Shown piece after piece: positions 7,883-19,600 of a stretch of DNA of 25,037 bases. The translations under genes were made by a program, and so were the position numbers. Each line of letters starts with the position of its first letter. Positions within the stretch are counted from its first letter, which is position 1. The notes beneath the pieces are model-generated. The model saw nothing but the letters and a program-made list of their open reading frames with translations, had not been told where the DNA came from and searched no databases. Origin of the DNA: Intoshia linei (taxonomy: Eukaryota > Orthonectida > Rhopaluridae); NCBI GenBank assembly GCA_001642005.1, contig LWCA01000511.1:1-25037 (forward strand), read 5' to 3'.

Positions 7883-10800
7883 TTACACAGAGTCATTTGG
7901 ATCTGCAAGTATGGAATATGTATGCTTAAAAAGATGTGAACAGTTGACTATCGAATTACGATTAAATGAAGAGGATATATTGTTCCATCGAAGTTCGCTA
8001 GCCAATTCATCAATAATGTAAATTAAATGTTGTATAGACTAAAATACATAATAAATAAAAATTTGTAATACGAACCAAAGTATGAATGAAATTGTAAATA
8101 GCCTTTTTTTCTGGTCGCAGGACAACTTTTCTAATATCTGCACAAAAAAATTCGATGGAGTCACTATTTACTTTAACTTTTGTATGAGATCTAGATAAAA
8201 TAAATATTATAGATAAATATAAAAAAAATACTTGTAATACGGATGACCAACAGAAAAAAACGTTATTCTATACATTGTATAATCACATGAAACTAGAGTA
8301 AAAACGTTTAATCGAATTAACGGATCAGTTATTTCACATTCAAAATCATCTACCACTTGTAAAAATCTAAGTCATATCGTGTTATTATTTTAAATTGTTT
8401 GATAAATTAAAAATAAATATACATTTGCTTAATAATGGAATGATTGGCCATATCGTGTAAAGTTTTTAAAATTTGATTTCTAAAATTAAAATTAAAAAGT
8501 ATATTGAAATATAAACCTATCTGTATTAAATTTACGACGATATAATTTTCCTTTACAAGCGTATAACTGCTTCTTAGAAATTTCCCCCTGTAAGCTTCTC
8601 GATGGAGGAAGCCAACAATAATTCATATTTTCATTAATTTGGAACTGGTGCCATATTTTCAACAAACACATTTTCATTTTACTCATTAATACACTCTCAT
8701 TTACAACGTCATTTCGTGATGCCTTTGATGGTTTATCTTTAGAAATTTCGTCAGTCTAAAATTAATCAAATTGATAAAACACCTGATTTAATCATTGATA
8801 GTCAGTTATGAAATATTTAGTTGAAAATAAAAATAACATTTTATTAATTAAACTATGTATTTATCGTGCAATTACATTACAAATACTATATTTTTATTTA
8901 AATAATTAATTACTAGTTAAATCTGTTAAAATAATCTCACAAAACTAATTTTTACTTTGTTGTAATTTATAATTTCAAATTCTACACAAGTATGATTACC
9001 TCGATATGATTGGCATATTTTTGCATTAAGAAAAATGACAATTTTCCGCCTCCAATTAACTAAAAAATGAAATAAATTAAAAAAAATGCAAAGAACCTCA
9101 CAGGTAATAACATTTTCATAAATAGAGGTACAAATAGTATCAGAAAATTGAACACACTCTGAACAAATAACTGCAAAAAGTTCTCTACAAAATAAGACAT
9201 TTTGCGCTTCATTTAAAATAGTATTAATAGGATCAAATTGACTTGGTACAGTTTTCACAAAATCGTTAATTGAAACATTAAACGACAAAATATTATCTAC
9301 ACTCTGATCAGAATTTGAAAGTGTCACTAGAATCCAAGCTACAGCTTGCAAATTTGTTGGTAAAACAGCATTTAGTAATTTAAATTTTTGATGTTTAGAT
9401 TCATGTAAAATTTTATTTCTTTTAATTTCAATTATCCCCGTTTCCCAAAAATGCGATCCAGCGCTCCTGAAACTGACATCTACGTATATTTTATCATTTC
9501 TACTTATCACACGCCAGTGTTTGCATAAATTCAACAATTGAGATTTATATTCTGCATTTAATTTCAATGTTTCAAATGAAGGTTGTAGTGTAGAAAGGCC
9601 AGAACGTAAAGCTATAGATATAATTTGTGCAACCTAATTGTTAAATTTTAAAATTTTATCACAAAAATAAAAATACATTTCTTTGTAAAGATAGTTCTAC
9701 TAAATTTTCAGCATCTTGTGGTTTTGAATTTGGTTCATTTTCTGTAAAATCTATACAATAATATTTTCCATTTCTTAATATTTTTAATAAATCCAACAAT
9801 CCACAAACTTCTGTTAACGAAAGTCTAAAAACAAATTACAAAATGAAACAATCGAAAAAATCGAAAAAATGTTAAATCATTCGTTCATCAGGGATGAATC
9901 ATTTTCTTATTTCTATATGACAATAGCGATTATTAAATTATATTATTTAATTAATTGTACTCGTAAAATGCCTTTATATTATTGGGAAACAGTAAATATA
10001 TTTAAATTTTCATAATATAAAAATTATATATTACCAAACTGCACAACGAAATTTTGAGAATATTTTTTACCAGACCGTAAATGGAGAGTCTTGTAAGATT
10101 TTTTTAATCAAACTGCAAAAAGGAATTTTAGATTATTTTTATACGAAACAGTAGAAAAGAATTTTCAAAATATTTCTCTACCAAACCGTAAATGGAGACT
10201 TTTGTAAGATTTTTTTTAATCAAACTGCATGGAATAGTGATTGTAATTTACCGGGAAAAATAAAAATTTTTTATTCATATATAATAGAAAAGATTTCGTA
10301 AAATCGTATTTTTGAAAAGAATATCGGTGTAAGTCAATTTTTCAATAAGGGCTTAAAATGGTATTTTTATTAGTAGTGGGATTTTTGAAATAGTTAAATT
10401 TTAAATATTACAATTTATAATATAATCATATTTTCATAGTAATAACAAATATAAATCAAATACAGGTATGTCTCAATTTTTTTCGGAAAATCCCGGAAAT
10501 TATTAAATATCCCGGGAATTTTGTCCCGGCACAATCACTAGCAAGAAGGAATTTTAGATTATTTTTTTACGAAACAGTAGAAGGAAATTTTCAGAATATT
10601 TTTTTAGCAAACCTTGAAGGGTAGTTTTTACGAATATTTTTTTAACGAAACACTTCAAAGTGAATTTTCAGAATAGTGATTTCCAAACTTTAATGGGGAG
10701 GGTTTTTTAATATTTCTTTAACCAAACCCTTGAATGGGATTTTGAAGATTTTTTTACCAAACATTTGAAAGTGAATTTTCAGATTATTTTTTTACGAAAC

Positions 10801-11810
10801 AGTAGAAGGGAATTTTCAGAATAATTTTTTAACCAAATATTAAAGGGGATTTTTAGATTATTTCTTGACCCTCCTCTTCAAGGTTTGGTAAAATTATATT
10901 CTCAAAATTCCAATTTGAAGTTTGGTAAAAAATATGTTCATAATATATAATGTATAATTTTTATATTCTGAAGATTTAGACTCATTTACTGAGACATATT
11001 TCCCTAAAATCTATATTATTACACGCTATATTATTACCAATATTGCAGGTCATTTCATTTCATATAATTAATAATCAACCATTATTATAATCATTAATCA
11101 AGAAAAAAATAAAATGTTTTACGTATATAAAGCTTTTAAATTAAACCGAAAAAGCTTTAGTATAATTGTGATGCTAGTCATTTTAAGTTAAAATTTCATT
11201 GAATTTTTGTACTTTAGTTAAATTTAGTCCGTTAGATTAACTTAATCACTAATTTTTCTGTTAAATAGGAATTATCCTGAATATACAACTTAGAGGTGAA
11301 TTTACCATGATCGGGTCCCGAAAAATAACCTAAATATAAATTAAGTCTCTTCATGGGCATATATTTGATATTTTAAATTTGGTACACAAAACAATTATGA
11401 CAACATAATGGTCCATTTAAAAAATTGGTTGAGTTAATAATAAATTTTTTTGCTTTGTGGTTCCTTAATTTTTTAAATTTTCTTGCGATCCTGGGGATTT
11501 TTCATGGACCCAAATTGGATAACGCTGAAACATATCATAAGCCATCAATATTTATACTCACTTTAAATTTTCCAAAATATTGTTCCATCTAGATCGTGTT
11601 GATAAAATGGCTTCTTTATGTTGATCGATTATTGGTCCTTGAATACATTTAATTTTATTTTTAAATTTTTTTGATGATGTCAATTTTCTAAAATGTATAC
11701 ATAAAAACGTTGAAATACTATCAAAACTCTTTATATATTATATTTTCATTTAATTCAATTTTATCTATTGATAGTTCATCTTTTGGTAAAAGGTTTAATC
11801 GATACGCCAT
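7883..11810 (-). CDS. MED17: Mediator complex subunit 17, 10 exons
   Basis: Exons (minus): 11810-11728, 11687-11562, 9824-9677, 9633-9102, 9059-8956, 8755-8517, 8479-8423, 8366-8232, 8190-8076, 8038-7883, giving 564 aa (human about 650). MED17 is the central scaffold of the Mediator head module, required for RNA polymerase II transcription. Diagnostic stretches are RWNNILENLKLSLTEVCGLL (exons 2-3), HWRV...DVSFRSAGSHF (human HWK..GDLSYRSAGSLF) and LNEAQNVLFCRELFA (human LEAAQNVLLCKEIFA); the C-terminal half aligns loosely. Introns are 40, 1737, 43, 42, 200, 37, 56, 41 and 37 bp, all GT-AG. The intron 4 and intron 5 junctions were chosen by frame and homology; alternatives exist for the exon 5 donor. 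Intron 2 carries the foldback element. The N-terminal acidic region of vertebrate MED17 is largely missing. It is divergent from p38, with about 1.2 kb between the starts. Confidence 0.93.
10014..10967. mobile_element. Foldback element with about 37-bp subrepeats, in MED17 intron 2
   Basis: The ends are long imperfect inverted repeats. The left end reads AATATAAAAATTATA, a short spacer, TTACCAAACT...AAATTTTGAGAATAT. The complement of the right end reads AATATAAAAATTATAC, a longer spacer, TTACCAAACT...AATTTTGAGAATAT. Between them lie degenerate direct units of about 37 bp with consensus A-C-c-A-A-A-c-n-g-t-A...G-G-A-A-T-T-T-T-c-A-G-A-a-T-A-T-T-T-T-T-T. In the left part three units form a higher-order repeat: the ACC(A/G)ACCGTAAATGGAGA unit recurs at 10069 and 10180, 111 bp apart. 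At about 10880-10945 the units switch orientation. It is interrupted by a smaller element at 10235-10540. No clear target duplication and no coding frame. Confidence 0.7.
10235..10540. mobile_element. hAT-type MITE, 306 bp, nested in the foldback element
   Basis: Termini TAGTGATTGT...CCGGGA and, inverted, TAGTGATTGTGCCGGGAC; further CCCGG motifs lie near the right end. The flanks GCATGGAA (10227-10234) and GCAAGAAG (10541-10548) match at 5 of 8. Removing the insert restores the local subrepeat: the intact sister unit at about 10105-10140 reads AATCAAACTGC, AAAAAGGAATTTTAG without interruption, as an empty site would. Its core (about 10293-10395) is homologous to part of the 6464-7064 element. 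Confidence 0.8.
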
Positions 11811-12998
11811 TTTTTACAGTCAATTTAATGTCAATCAAGTTGAATTTAAATTAAAAACTTAAATTTATAAAAATTTTACACATCAAGAGTTAATAATAAT
11901 GACTCAACAGTGAAAGTTATCATTTACATGATTTTTATTGATAATCATTAATCCAATTCGTAATTAAAGGTATATTTTATTAAATTTATCACTTTTGACT
12001 ATATAAAAAGATGTACCATGTGATTTTATCTAATATTATAGTTATTATCTAATTTCTTTTAAATTGGATAGATAGTATAAAAAACTTTTAATTAGTTTTT
12101 TTATGACGACATAGATATGCTATTGAAACACATCTTTTGCTACATGTTAATTTCAAAAAATTTTGAAAAAAATGCAAATTGTTCGATTCATACATTTTTT
12201 TTTTAAAAATCATTATTTTTAAATTTTAATTTTTGTTTGCATTTGTGGATGTAAGAGTGATTTTAATATGACAAAATGTTTGAAAAATAAAATTCATTAA
12301 ATTTATCTTAAAATATAGCATTCTGATTGACGATATAAATTTCAAAACTAGTCTAATATATTAGATACTCATTCAGAATTACCAAAAATACCGATTCTGA
12401 AATATACCTTTCGATATTTGTGAAACACCCTATTATAGTAGGTATTTTTTAAATGAATAAACAATGATCCCCGTTTAATTTGCTGCAAAATGATAAAAAT
12501 AATTTTGACCTCAAAAAACTGAAATTGACCAATGACCATTTGAAATATAAACGAAAAAGTAGTCTTCAATACATTAGTTACTAGAGTTAATTTTACTGTG
12601 GTTGCACATTTTGAACTTTAGTAATAAAATGCTGAAGAGTCCTATATTTAAAAGTATAATTTAAAATGCTCATCTCCTATTTATTAAAATGTTGATTTTA
12701 CTATTTTTATAACTTTAAATAATTCTTACGTCAAAGTTTAAGAATTACTGGTATATACGTATAATTTTAACGACACTACTGTATCTTTAACCTATTTTTT
12801 AAAATCTATATGATGATTTGAATTAATGTAATTGGGAAATTACTACATTTTAATTTATTGCTTTGAAATTGAGCTACGAATTAATATATATGATTATTGA
12901 TTTAAATTTGTTTTAGTTTAACAATCTTATTTTATTTTTGAATAACTACATTTAAACTACGATTTAGTGTTAATTCTTATGCTTGTATTTAGTTTTCT
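11811..12998. other. Divergent intergenic region between MED17 and p38
   Basis: About 1.2 kb separates the two start codons. It should contain both promoters and 5' UTRs. The sequence is uniformly AT-rich and TATA-like strings are uninformative here. I see no exon, RNA gene or transposon end. An acceptor-like GTATTTAG lies 6 bp before the p38 ATG; it could be an intron end within the 5' UTR. Confidence 0.4.
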
Positions 12999-15900
12999 AT
13001 GAATTCAAATTTACCTCGATCTAATTCTGAACCTATTTCTACTACTACTGGTGAGTACATTGAAAATTATGTTACAAAATTAAATAAAACCAATTGGAAA
13101 GTTCCATTGTATTACCAACAATTGACTAGTTTTGGTTTCGGAACTTACGGCCAAGTGTGGTAACATTTGATCATAATTGCTAAATGTATATTAAACATTT
13201 AGTAAAGCAATGGACACTAAGCGTAATCGTTGGGTAGCCATAAAAAAATTGGCTCGACCTTTTTCATCTAGTGCCCATGCTAAACGAACTTTTCGTGAAA
13301 TATTTTTACTTAAACGTTTAAAACACGATAATGTAATTTTATTAATGTAAATCTATGTTTATTTTTCAATTATGTAAAAATAATATTGATTGATTTATAT
13401 TTACATTTTAATTTTATTATTATTGCCACAATTCATTGTGGCCATGTTTAAAATTAAAATTTTTTTTATATTAATACTTTTAAACAGATAATAAAACTTT
13501 TCGAACTATACTCTTCGGATAATGATTATGCATCTCTCCATGATATGTTTGTTTTTTTGTTTTAATTTCAAGATTTTTTAGATATATTATTACAGAATTA
13601 ATGGGTGGAGATTTAAGCAATGTTATTAAATCTCAACAACTTTCTCCAGATCATATTGTATTTATTTCTTACCAAATATTGCGTGGATTAAAGGTATACT
13701 ATTTGTATTAATTAAGATTCAAATCAGACCCTTTTAAGATTGTTTACAAAGTTTATTATCTATATAATATGTTTTGGTTAGTTTCGTTTTGCAAAGTAAC
13801 CTTATAACGAACATTGAATATTCAACCCTAAATTATTTGTTATTTTATCTACCTTTATGATGTATTGTTTTTAAATTGTATCCGATATATTGTTAATATA
13901 TACATTTTAGTTTATTCATTCAGCGGGAGTGATACATCGGGTACTTTTATTTTTGAATTATTCCATTATCTTTGAAAATAATTATAATTTCTTGTCAAAA
14001 ATTAATTATATTAAAGGATTTGAAACCGGCAAACATTGGCATCAGCGAAAATTGTGATGTTAAGGTAATTTCATATTTATGGTGAATATTTTAAAATTTT
14101 TGAGGTAATGAAACTATTATTTTTTAAAATTTTGGTTAACAATTTGCTAACAACTAACCTTTTTATCGTTAACAAATTTAAAATACTCGATACATGTTTT
14201 TATTTAATTATTTATAGGTTGCTTCAAAACGCAGTCTACAATCTAGACTTTTTATAATTATAATCTGAAATACTGAATAAAAATTTTTCATTTTTTCACA
14301 AATTGTTCTTCTTGATTATTATGTACTTTGTATAATTTTAAATCCAACTTAAATTTAATATTTAAAAAATATTGGTTGGTATTAAAATTTATGTTAAAAG
14401 TTATTTTTCACCGGGAATACGTCGATTTCTGGGGTTGCAATTTTGTATTGATATCAACTGGAATCAGCTGTATCACAATAGTCTCTTTTAATTATAGGAC
14501 CATTATTTATTTCAAATTTTTCGAAAATAAAAAACAATTCATACTAAACTGCTTTTTTGGTCGTAAAGGCGTCACTCATTTAGATTCAATTTTTGTGTGT
14601 TAACAGGATACAACTGTATTATCTGTAATTTTTGTAAAATTCTATAGCTGTTTTCTCATTTAAAAAAGGTAATCTGTTGTTTTGAGCGTGAAAATCATCT
14701 TTTTTTAAGTTGCCATTTATGATGATGTTATGATTTTAAAAACTATGCCAGAATTTGTTTTATTAAAATTTTGGGCTGATTTTATTTTTAAATAAAATGT
14801 CAAATTTGGTTTTGACCCTGAAGGATTCACATTCGGAAACTGAAAAATAAATATCAACATCCCCATCGAAAAACTGTATTAGAAATTGGGGTTTTTTTAA
14901 ATTCTACTACTGATAATTTTTTAAATATACTGTAACGCAAACATTCAATTTTATATTAGTAAGAGATTACTTACGTATTCAGTTATTTTACAAACAATGA
15001 TAATTTATTGAATTTTGAAGATTTTATTTACACTATTTGTTTAAAAACACAATTATTTAAAATGGTACTGATTAAATACCATCTCACTCAAGGATTTTGT
15101 TAGTTTTTGCATTACTAATATGGTTATAATTGTTGATTGTATTCTATTTCATTTTTCCTAAATCAGAATTCCTAACTTAGTTATAATGTTGTTACTGGTA
15201 TAGCAAAACCTTGATAACTAAGTTGAGACGTGGAAAGTTTATTTGAATTAAAAAAATGGACATGGGTGGAGTATGACACAGGCGTATGGAACCGAACAAA
15301 AAATTAAGGACACGGGAAATTTTACTGGCTTTAATATCAAAATATTTTTAACAAAAATGTTTCATCGATATAATATAATACATTCTGTGATTTAAATTAA
15401 GTTGATTAAAATTGATTTATTGTCATTAAAAATTAAAATTTTTATCTGTATTTTGACTTAAATTATGGAGAAGTATGTACGGCTAGGGGAAATTATATAG
15501 GCCTTTTAGAAATTTGTGGAATTTTGTGAACCGGACCACATCCAGGAAAATTTCTGGTCAAAATGATATAAAACCCTTGGGTAACACTCGTATCGACCAT
15601 CAATGTCGAGTAAAAAACTAATTTTTTTAATTAAGATTCTCGATTTTGGCTTAGCTCGTCAATCTGAAGATGTAATGACGGGATATATATCTACACGGTG
15701 GTATAGAGCTCCAGAAGTCATGTTAAATTGGATGTGTTACACTGAAAAAGGTACTTGGTATTAATTTTAGAAATTTTCTGTACTCATTATATTTATTAGT
15801 GGATATTTGGTCAGTTGGTTGCATCATGATTGAAATGTTGACTCAAAAAGTGCTTTTCCCAGGGAATGAACGTAATTATTTAATTCATCATAATATTACA

Positions 15901-16601
15901 TTACATTTGTATTTAATGTTTTAGACGTTGATCAATTGAATAAAATTCTGGCTTTATTGGGTAAACCATCAAACGAATTAATTGAAAGTATTAATTCTAT
16001 TGAGGTTTTATTTATTTTTATTGAAAAAATATTATTTATGTAGGCTCGTACATATGTAAAAAATTTACCCCCTTGGAGAAGACAAAACTTTTGTGAAATT
16101 TTTCCAATGATGTCGATAACAGGTTATTTTAAAAAATATTCACTTTAATATATTGTAATGTACAATAATTTAATATGTATTAACGTACAGTGCACTGCAG
16201 TGTATAACATGTAAGTATTTTTGAAAATATGCCAATAAATCGATTTATTCCTATGTAAAACAAAATATATTGGTTTATTTGATTTAAAAGAATGGAATGT
16301 TTAAGCTAATTAGTGATTTAAATAAATGGAATGTTTAAAGCTAATTATTTATTTAGAATTGGATCTATATGGAAATATTTTTATTTTAAACCCAACAAAC
16401 CGATATTCCTCAATAGATTGTTTGGCTCACCCCTACTTTGAAAAATTTGCAAACCCAGAGGATGAACCCACCTGTACACCTGTAGATACATCTTTAGAGA
16501 AGAAGGATTTACTTTTAATCGAATGGAAAAGTAATTTTATTAATTTTAAGCGAATCAACTAATTTAATTTAGAATGTATATACGATGAAATAATTGAATA
16601 A
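12999..16601 (+). CDS. MAPK14: p38-type mitogen-activated protein kinase, 12 exons
   Basis: Exons: 12999-13159, 13203-13332, 13488-13546, 13582-13693, 13911-13940, 14017-14064, 15636-15750, 15800-15871, 15925-16004, 16044-16122, 16357-16530, 16573-16601, giving 362 aa (human p38alpha 360). A stress-activated Ser/Thr kinase. Motifs: Gly-loop GFGTYG (46-51), catalytic Lys68 in VAIKK, gatekeeper Thr121 ([11 protein letters not shown]), HRDLKPAN with Asp165, DFG 183-185, activation loop T-G-Y at 195-197, RWYRAPE. The TGY motif and the loop length identify p38 rather than ERK (TEY) or JNK (TPY). The common-docking area keeps an acidic P-E-D-E-P. The C-terminus is cut short after YDEIIE. Introns range from 35 to 1571 bp, all GT-AG; intron 6 is bloated by repeats. 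An AATAAA (16597-16602) overlaps the stop codon. The symbol denotes the family; paralogue orthology is not tested. Confidence 0.96.
14690..14905 (+). repeat. Dispersed repeat family, copy 2 (p38 intron 6)
   Basis: It shares ordered blocks with copy 1 at 2296-2530: GATGATGTTATGATTTTAAA, GCCAGAATTTG, AAATTTGGTTTTGACCCTGA, TTCGGAAACTGAAA and AAAACTGTATTAGAAATT. It is decayed and non-coding. The frame at 14328-14603 just upstream starts at TTG, lies in the intron and has no family features. Confidence 0.6.
15174..15224. repeat. 11-bp inverted repeat in p38 intron 6
   Basis: AACTTAGTTAT at 15174-15184 pairs perfectly with ATAACTAAGTT at 15214-15224 around a 29-base loop. The stem does not extend in either direction, so it is too short for a microRNA precursor. 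The arm resembles that of the 1012-1042 hairpin, which suggests related elements. Confidence 0.4.
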
Positions 16602-16618
16602 AAAATTCATATTAAAAT

Positions 16619-19600
16619 TTATGTTATTTTGAAAATATCTTTTGCATCCAAAGCATGCCGATTCAATGTATGCACGATTAATTGTCTCTTTTCATCATCA
16701 TAAATTACAGATATGTCCTTTTTGATGTTTCGACTGTATTTTCTAAAATTATAATTTTACAATTTTAATTTTACATTAATTTACATTAACTCTTCCGTCA
16801 TCTTTGTGAAACTTTCAGTTACAAAATAATTTTTTTGATACATTGAATCGTCATATTTTACTTGTATTATAGTTTTTATGTTGAATTCATCAATTTGATT
16901 ATTCTTTTCTAATTTCAAAAAATTGTTCAATTCTCCAAGTGACGAAATTATCCCGGCTCCATACACTTTCATAATTTTAGGAATTCCTTCATAACATACT
17001 CCATATTCCATTGTAAACCAGTATAACTAAACTTGCATTTTATTGACATTATTTTTCCAAAAACGGTTAACATTTAAAAATGTAAAGTAAACGGTTAATT
17101 AAAATCGTTTATTAATAACTTTATTTAATAATTCAATTCTTATTGAAATTATTTATATGGAATCTGTACATTTCACAGTTGTACACATTCTATGAAACAT
17201 ATATACGTGTTATTGTCTCGTAAGGGTCAGTATATGAAAAGTTATAAATTTTTTTATTTTTATAAAATTACTGTTGCAAGTTTTTCAATTTCTTCATCGG
17301 ATGCACCAATTGAAGCTAAACCCAAATTTTGACTAAATTTTACAAATTTTATTGACAAAAACATTGGGACGTGGCCTAATAATTCATGTATGGTGTCTCT
17401 AAAATCATTTAAAATTAATACAGTCAATTTGTTTAACATACGGTTCTATTGTATATAGTGGATTTGATGAGTGTCGTACATATTGAGTAGCTTGAAATTG
17501 TTTGAAAGCTAATCTAAACAATTTCACGTTAAATTTAGTTATGAATTATGGATTGTATCGAAAATACATTTAAATCAACATTACGTTCCAAGAAAGTCTC
17601 TGGCTGATAGTAAACCACATACTGGTCGTAATTTCATGCCACTTTTTTCTAAATATAGTATAGGTTCAATTGTGTATAGTAATCATATTTAATGGACCAC
17701 TATTGAAATATCTAAGGCCATATATACTTGAAAATCTTAATTAATATGTTTAAAGTAGCATAGTATTGTTATATTGGTAGTTCCTGATAGATGTTTAGTT
17801 GAATTTTTGAAATAATTCTTAAAATGGGGTGCGTATGAGAATTTTGAGTTTTTAAGTAAATAAAAACGTAAACACTGAATGTATGGACGAAATGAAATTT
17901 AAAAAAACTTTCATTTACATTATAGAACAGTTTTCAATTTTAATTAGATCTAAATCTTATGACCGCATTATCTTTGAAAATTGTCTGAAAAAAAATGCCC
18001 TTAAATACCCTACTAAATTTGGATCCCAAAATTATATTCAAAATTTTCAATCATTGGGTGAATAAAAATTTCCCTTAAAAACCTACCTAAAATATATTTA
18101 AAAATTGGCTAAAAAATTTTTTCTTTAAAGAAACTCAATAATATGATTAATATCAAAATCAATGATTATGCCGCTCCGTGAATGTTCGCCAATCTTCAGT
18201 ATAAAACCACAAATTACCAGGGAGATCACATACTTGGCTGGATAGTTTCAGCACGAGGCCCTGATTTAATGTTAATTTAGTTTTATATTACCGGGTTTAA
18301 CAATTGTATGTATGCATTTACCTTCTATAAATGTAGATACATCTTGTAATTGTGGAATTTTTCCCATAGTATAAAGATCTGCATCAATCAATTGATTTAA
18401 ACCATCAATATACTCTTTGCACAAATCTTCACGATTAGCTAACAATTTTGATAAACAAATATTCCTATGTGTGATGAAATTATATTTACATTACAGCCAC
18501 CGTGATACAGCTGATTTATTTTGATTTTTAATGATTTTTGAATTACCATAATTATAAGATGGGCAACCCATCAAAGTTTTTTTCACAGTTTTGAAACTCA
18601 GTAAAACTAAATAACTCAGTACTTTTTGCAAAAGTTGAACACACTAGTATGTCATACATTGTATGTATCTCAGTATAAAAAAATTATTTGGTTCCTTGAA
18701 TACAATGTAATAGAAAATTGTATCTGAATTGAACTGTGGGAACTGCACTGCTACACCGTGGATTATTTTAACATTTTCAGATGCGGACGATAACCTTAGG
18801 ATTGATTCTGATGGAGAAAAATGTGAATAAAACAAGTCAACTTTTTTAAAAGCTAAGGGGGTTATATTCCTTGTAGTTGCTGAAGCCTCAAATAGATTTC
18901 GAACTACTACATTAGAAATATATTGGTTGGGTACCTGTTGATTTGTAACTCATAAAATTTAGAATAGTGTAAATTTGTTTGCTAGAAAATGATTGTAATT
19001 TTTGTGTGTACAATTTGTCTATTAGAATTTATTGTCCGCTAAAATGTATTGAAATTTAATCATGAGATTAATTTGTGGTTGAAAAGTGAATGAACACTAT
19101 ACTACACAACTACACTATAAGAATCATTTATATTAATATATGAACACCTGTACTGTACAAATATGTATTTCATCGAAATGAAATTAAAATACAACCAATG
19201 TAATGTTTGATTATTTATATACACAATGGATACAATGTATCAGTTTTAAAAGATTTAATATATCTGACAAAAAATTTTTATTGGAAAATGTAATTAGGTA
19301 CAATTTTAATCTGGTGCTATGCAGACCCAGCACTGCAGGGATTGCATTTCTGATGTTATTAATATACAGCAGGTTATTATTTGATTGTTTACATAGTTTA
19401 TAGAAATGCATAATTAGGTAATCGCACCCACAACCATTTCAATCAAAACTTATTTCCCAATTTTTTTTAAATATTATTCTTCCTATTTTATTTTCTTCGT
19501 TTGAAGTTTAATCATCCTGCGACTCGTGCTCACTAAAAGAACCCTATACATGAAAATTCTGAACGAGATGTTTAAATAATTGTCATTTTCTGGGATTATT

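Noticed and set aside
9145-9158. Third copy of the TTGAACACACT tract inside MED17
   Set aside because: The match is only 11 bases, it lies in conserved coding sequence (ECVQFSD), and the flanking blocks of the repeat are absent; coincidence.
8926-9567. Reading MED17 exon 4 straight through to 8926 as one uninterrupted 213-codon frame
   Set aside because: A 42-bp GT-AG intron (9060-9101) inside it encodes only hydrophobic filler, removing it keeps frame and brings NVIT next to NWRRKIVIFL as in the family, and the frame then needs the exon 5 donor at 8955 to reach the next conserved exon.
12369-12569. 66-codon minus-strand ORF between MED17 and p38
   Set aside because: Composition is that of random AT-rich sequence and no ATG-to-stop gene structure or homology is evident.
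12985-12998. GTATTTAG just before the p38 ATG as a spliced-leader trans-splice acceptor
   Set aside because: MED17 and TH have no comparable AG close to their starts, and TTTAG strings are frequent in this AT-rich DNA. A cis intron in the 5' UTR explains it equally well.
14328-14603. 91-codon ORF in p38 intron 6
   Set aside because: Non-ATG start, Phe/Ile/Lys/Asn-rich as expected from random AT-rich DNA, no family features, intronic.
15174-15224. microRNA precursor in p38 intron 6
   Set aside because: The stem is only 11 bp with a 29-base loop and does not extend on either side; microRNA hairpins need about 22 paired bases or more.
19203-19411. Overlapping 66-codon ORFs on both strands
   Set aside because: They mirror each other, lie in TH intron 2, and neither has protein-like composition.
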